From the NCBI GenBank assembly GCA_964452045.1, contig CAYVKM010000022.1, forward strand, positions 1 through 43,805: a stretch of 43,805 nt of DNA. The letters run 5' to 3'. This stretch comes from CAYVKM01 sp964452045. GTDB taxonomy: Bacteria; Calditrichota; Calditrichia; RBG-13-44-9. The position numbers were made by a program, and so were the translations under genes. The notes below the pieces were generated by a model. It was given only the letters and a program-made list of their open reading frames with translations. It was not told the origin of the DNA and did no database searches. Below, in pieces: positions 41,550 to 43,805 of the stretch; within the stretch, counting starts at the first letter, position 1; each line of letters starts with the position of its first letter.

Positions 41550-43205
41550 ATGCCCGATAGAATCAGCTACTTCCGGCAAAAAGGAGTTCCTTACATTTTA
41601 TTGACCAGCCTGACCCTGGTTCTGTCATTGGGAATGGTCATCATGATCGTTGTGATTATTCTGGTGCACGGATTGGGGTTTTTCTGGCCACGTGATCTGG
41701 TGGAAGTAAAGCTTAAAAATAATGAAATTTACCTGGGTGAACCCTGGGCAAAAGGAACTATTACTTCGGAGGATGATGCCGGGAATAATATTGAGGTTGA
41801 GGAATTCCAGATCAAGAAAGGTAACCGCGATATTTATGGAAGTGACTTTGCCTGGTTAGTTAAAGCAGATGTAGTCAAAGAAACTTTTCCGGAAAATGCC
41901 ACCACTTTCGAACGATATGAGTATGGCAATTTTTATGGAATTATCGATGCACTGAATGCTCTGGATACCACGATTAATGCATCTTCCCCGGCTTTCTATA
42001 AAAAAGTTAAACAGGTTCATAAGGAAGCCTTAAATAACAAAGATAAAATAGAAAATCTGGAATCCGAGCTCAATGATTTGATTGCTCCCTTGACCAGACT
42101 TCAGCGCGAGATATCGCTTCTGGAAATCAATATCTCCGCCCAGACTCAACAGGAAAAAATGCATCTTGAGGAACTTCAAAAGCAGGCGCAGGAGCTGGAG
42201 GAAAAGATTACGCCGGAATATCAGAAATTATCCAGGACGATGCTGAAAATGAAACAGGATAATCAGAAACTATTCGTAAAAATTAGAACTGCCGAAGGAA
42301 GAGAAGTGGAGATTCAGCTGGCCAATGTGGTACGTTTTTATCAGCCAAACCGGATGAGCGTCCCAGAAAAAACCGGGTTGTATGCCTCAAAGTTATGGGA
42401 ATTTATATCTGCTGATCCCCGGGAGTCCAATACTGAAGGGGGTGTATTTCCGGCCATTTTCGGTACGGTAATGATGGTACTATTGATGTCCATCGCCGTT
42501 GTGCCATTCGGCATTTTAGCTGCCCTGTATCTGAATGAATATGCCATCCAGGGAACGGTTATCCGGCTTATCCGTTTATCGGTAAATAATCTGGCTGGCG
42601 TACCCTCTATCGTCTTCGGAATATTCGGTTTAGGTTTTTTTATCTATGTCGTCGGCGGAACCATGGATCAGTTATTCTTCAGCAGCAAGCTCCCTGAACC
42701 GACCTTTGGTACCGGTGGAATTCTCTGGGCTTCTCTGACTCTGGCATTGCTGACCTTACCGGTGGTGGTTGTGGCCACTGAAGAAGGAATTCTGGCTGTA
42801 CCACGGGCAAATAAAGAGGGAGCCCTGGCTCTGGGTGCCACCCGCTGGCAAATGATCCGTAAAATTGTTCTGCCCAATGCCATGCCTGGTATATTGACCG
42901 GCCTTATTCTGGCGATCAGCCGGGGTGCCGGTGAGGTCGCTCCTCTGATGATTACCGGCGTGGTCAAATTGGCGCCTTCTCTGCCAATTGATGGTACTTT
43001 TCCATTCCTTCATCTGGACCGGAAATTTATGCATCTTGGGTTCCATATCTATGATGTGGGATTTCAGTCCCCCAACGTGGAAGCGGCGAAACCCATGGTT
43101 TACTCAACCGCCCTTTTATTAATTCTGATTGTAGTGATCCTGAACCTGCTGGCTATTTACCTGAGGAACAGGCTCAGAAAAAAATACAAAACTTCAGTAT
43201 TTTAA
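41550..43205 (+). CDS. pstA: Phosphate ABC permease PstA with coiled-coil insert
   Basis: A permease subunit of 551 residues, against about 290 for the short form. TM1 is near residues 18-42. A periplasmic part of about 240 residues follows and includes a long coiled coil near 163-240 (IENLESELNDLIAPLTRLQR and onward, heptads to LKMKQDNQKL). The permease core starts near 300 (FGTVMMVLLMSIAVVPFGIL). The EAA loop is near 422-445 (ALGATRWQMIRKIVLPNAMP). It pairs with the long PstC, and the two extended periplasmic parts probably contact each other or PstS. It is 2 bp after pstC and 37 bp before pstB. Confidence 0.93.
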   Translation: MPDRISYFRQKGVPYILLTSLTLVLSLGMVIMIVVIILVHGLGFFWPRDLVEVKLKNNEIYLGEPWAKGTITSEDDAGNNIEVEEFQIKKGNRDIYGSDFAWLVKADVVKETFPENATTFERYEYGNFYGIIDALNALDTTINASSPAFYKKVKQVHKEALNNKDKIENLESELNDLIAPLTRLQREISLLEINISAQTQQEKMHLEELQKQAQELEEKITPEYQKLSRTMLKMKQDNQKLFVKIRTAEGREVEIQLANVVRFYQPNRMSVPEKTGLYASKLWEFISADPRESNTEGGVFPAIFGTVMMVLLMSIAVVPFGILAALYLNEYAIQGTVIRLIRLSVNNLAGVPSIVFGIFGLGFFIYVVGGTMDQLFFSSKLPEPTFGTGGILWASLTLALLTLPVVVVATEEGILAVPRANKEGALALGATRWQMIRKIVLPNAMPGILTGLILAISRGAGEVAPLMITGVVKLAPSLPIDGTFPFLHLDRKFMHLGFHIYDVGFQSPNVEAAKPMVYSTALLLILIVVILNLLAIYLRNRLRKKYKTSVF

Positions 43206-43242
43206 TGATGAAAAATTTTTGTTTTAAATTCGAGGTCAAGAA

Positions 43243-43805
43243 ATGGTCGTAGACATTCAGCAATCGATTGCGGAAAGAAAAACCGCTGAATTTGTTTCCG
43301 AAAAAATTGTTGTGGAAACCAAAGATCTAAACTTTTATTATACCACAGACGAAGCAGCACTCAAGAATGTAACGATAAAAATTCCCAGTAAAAAGGTGAC
43401 TGCTTTCATTGGTCCATCCGGTTGCGGAAAATCCACTTTGTTGAGGTGCTTTAACCGAATGAACGATCTAATACCCGGTGTACGTCTGGAGGGTCAGGTC
43501 CTGGTCGAGGGAGAGGATATCTATAAAAATGGAATCAGACTGGAAAGATTGCGCAACAAAGTGGGCATGGTATTTCAGAAATCCAATCCTTTTCCCATGA
43601 GCATCTGGGAGAATGTTGCCTTTGGTCCGAAAGTTAATGGTTTAACCAACCGGACTGATCTGGATGAGCTTGTGCAATTTGCACTGAAACAAGCCGATCT
43701 CTGGCGGGAGGTGAAGGATCGTCTGGATCAGTCGGCGCTGGATTTATCCGGTGGTCAGCAACAACGTTTGTGTATTGCCCGGGCTCTGGCCAATAAACCC
43801 AGCAT
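43243..43805 (+). CDS. pstB: Phosphate ABC transporter ATPase PstB, partial at window edge
   Basis: The frame opens at an ATG at 43243 and runs off the right edge after 187 codons. Walker A is GPSGCGKST (residues 57-65), the Q loop lies in FQKSNPFPMSIWENVAFGPK, and the signature LSGGQQQRLCIARALANKPS begins near residue 168. ATP hydrolysis powers phosphate import by PstSCAB. RLRNKVGMVFQKSNPFPMSI is diagnostic of PstB. The N-terminal 25 residues are a family-typical extension. A PhoU gene might follow outside the window. Confidence 0.96.
   Translation, partial: MVVDIQQSIAERKTAEFVSEKIVVETKDLNFYYTTDEAALKNVTIKIPSKKVTAFIGPSGCGKSTLLRCFNRMNDLIPGVRLEGQVLVEGEDIYKNGIRLERLRNKVGMVFQKSNPFPMSIWENVAFGPKVNGLTNRTDLDELVQFALKQADLWREVKDRLDQSALDLSGGQQQRLCIARALANKPS

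Overview
The window looks like chromosomal DNA from a Gram-negative bacterium of the FCB superphylum, possibly Calditrichota, Ignavibacteriota, KSB1 or a relative. Two secreted proteins end in the type IX secretion (Por) sorting domain with the YPNPFNP motif. There is also an outer-membrane phosphate porin, and many small lipid-metabolism and housekeeping operons. The phylum assignment is inference from gene content. No rRNA, CRISPR array, prophage or plasmid gene was seen.

Layout. (1) 1-7687, minus strand: a long collinear run, in transcription order cdsA, a lone OppD/DppD-type ABC ATPase, hpnC, hpnD, hpnE (farnesyl diphosphate to squalene), a YacP-like NYN protein, a membrane sensor histidine kinase, and a PHP-domain metallohydrolase cut by the left edge. 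(2) 7886-8543: a REP-associated tyrosine transposase (RAYT) bracketed on both sides by three-hairpin repeat units. (3) 8826-12655, minus: an eIF2B-like protein overlapping cutA, then ddl and gltX. (4) glnS on the plus strand, then, on minus, dedA directly abutting a degenerate IspF homologue, a Do-type HtrA protease and a YugP-type metallopeptidase. (5) 18.6-22.4 kb: a nitroreductase, tRNA-Arg(ACG), a secreted type IX substrate, a YgbA-family protein, and a gene-free stretch of about 0.8 kb carrying an orphan array of REP-like palindromes. (6) 22.4-34 kb: mixed genes. They include a lipoprotein, a secreted protein with a tandem repeat I do not recognise, a HiPIP, mnmA, a metallophosphoesterase, a large M28 peptidase with an inserted Ycf48-like propeller, a Cdd1-like protein, a CYTH protein, a secreted propeller-like protein and a frameshifted inositol-monophosphatase-family gene. 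(7) 34.9-43.8 kb: a phosphate island with a PhoU-like protein and a Na+/Pi symporter on minus, then a phosphate-selective porin and pstS-pstC-pstA-pstB on plus, with pstB cut by the right edge. Direct repeats of TGTAA at 11-bp spacing, resembling PhoB boxes, precede the porin and pstS.

How the parts work together. The phosphate island gives a complete route: porin across the outer membrane, PstS capture, PstCAB import, plus a second symporter and a PhoU-type regulator. HpnCDE with CdsA points to an envelope-lipid operon. The most unusual items are the IspF-like protein that has lost its metal ligands, the paired three-hairpin repeat units (with the RAYT and again as an orphan array), the frameshifted phosphatase and the peptidase with a propeller inserted in its fold.
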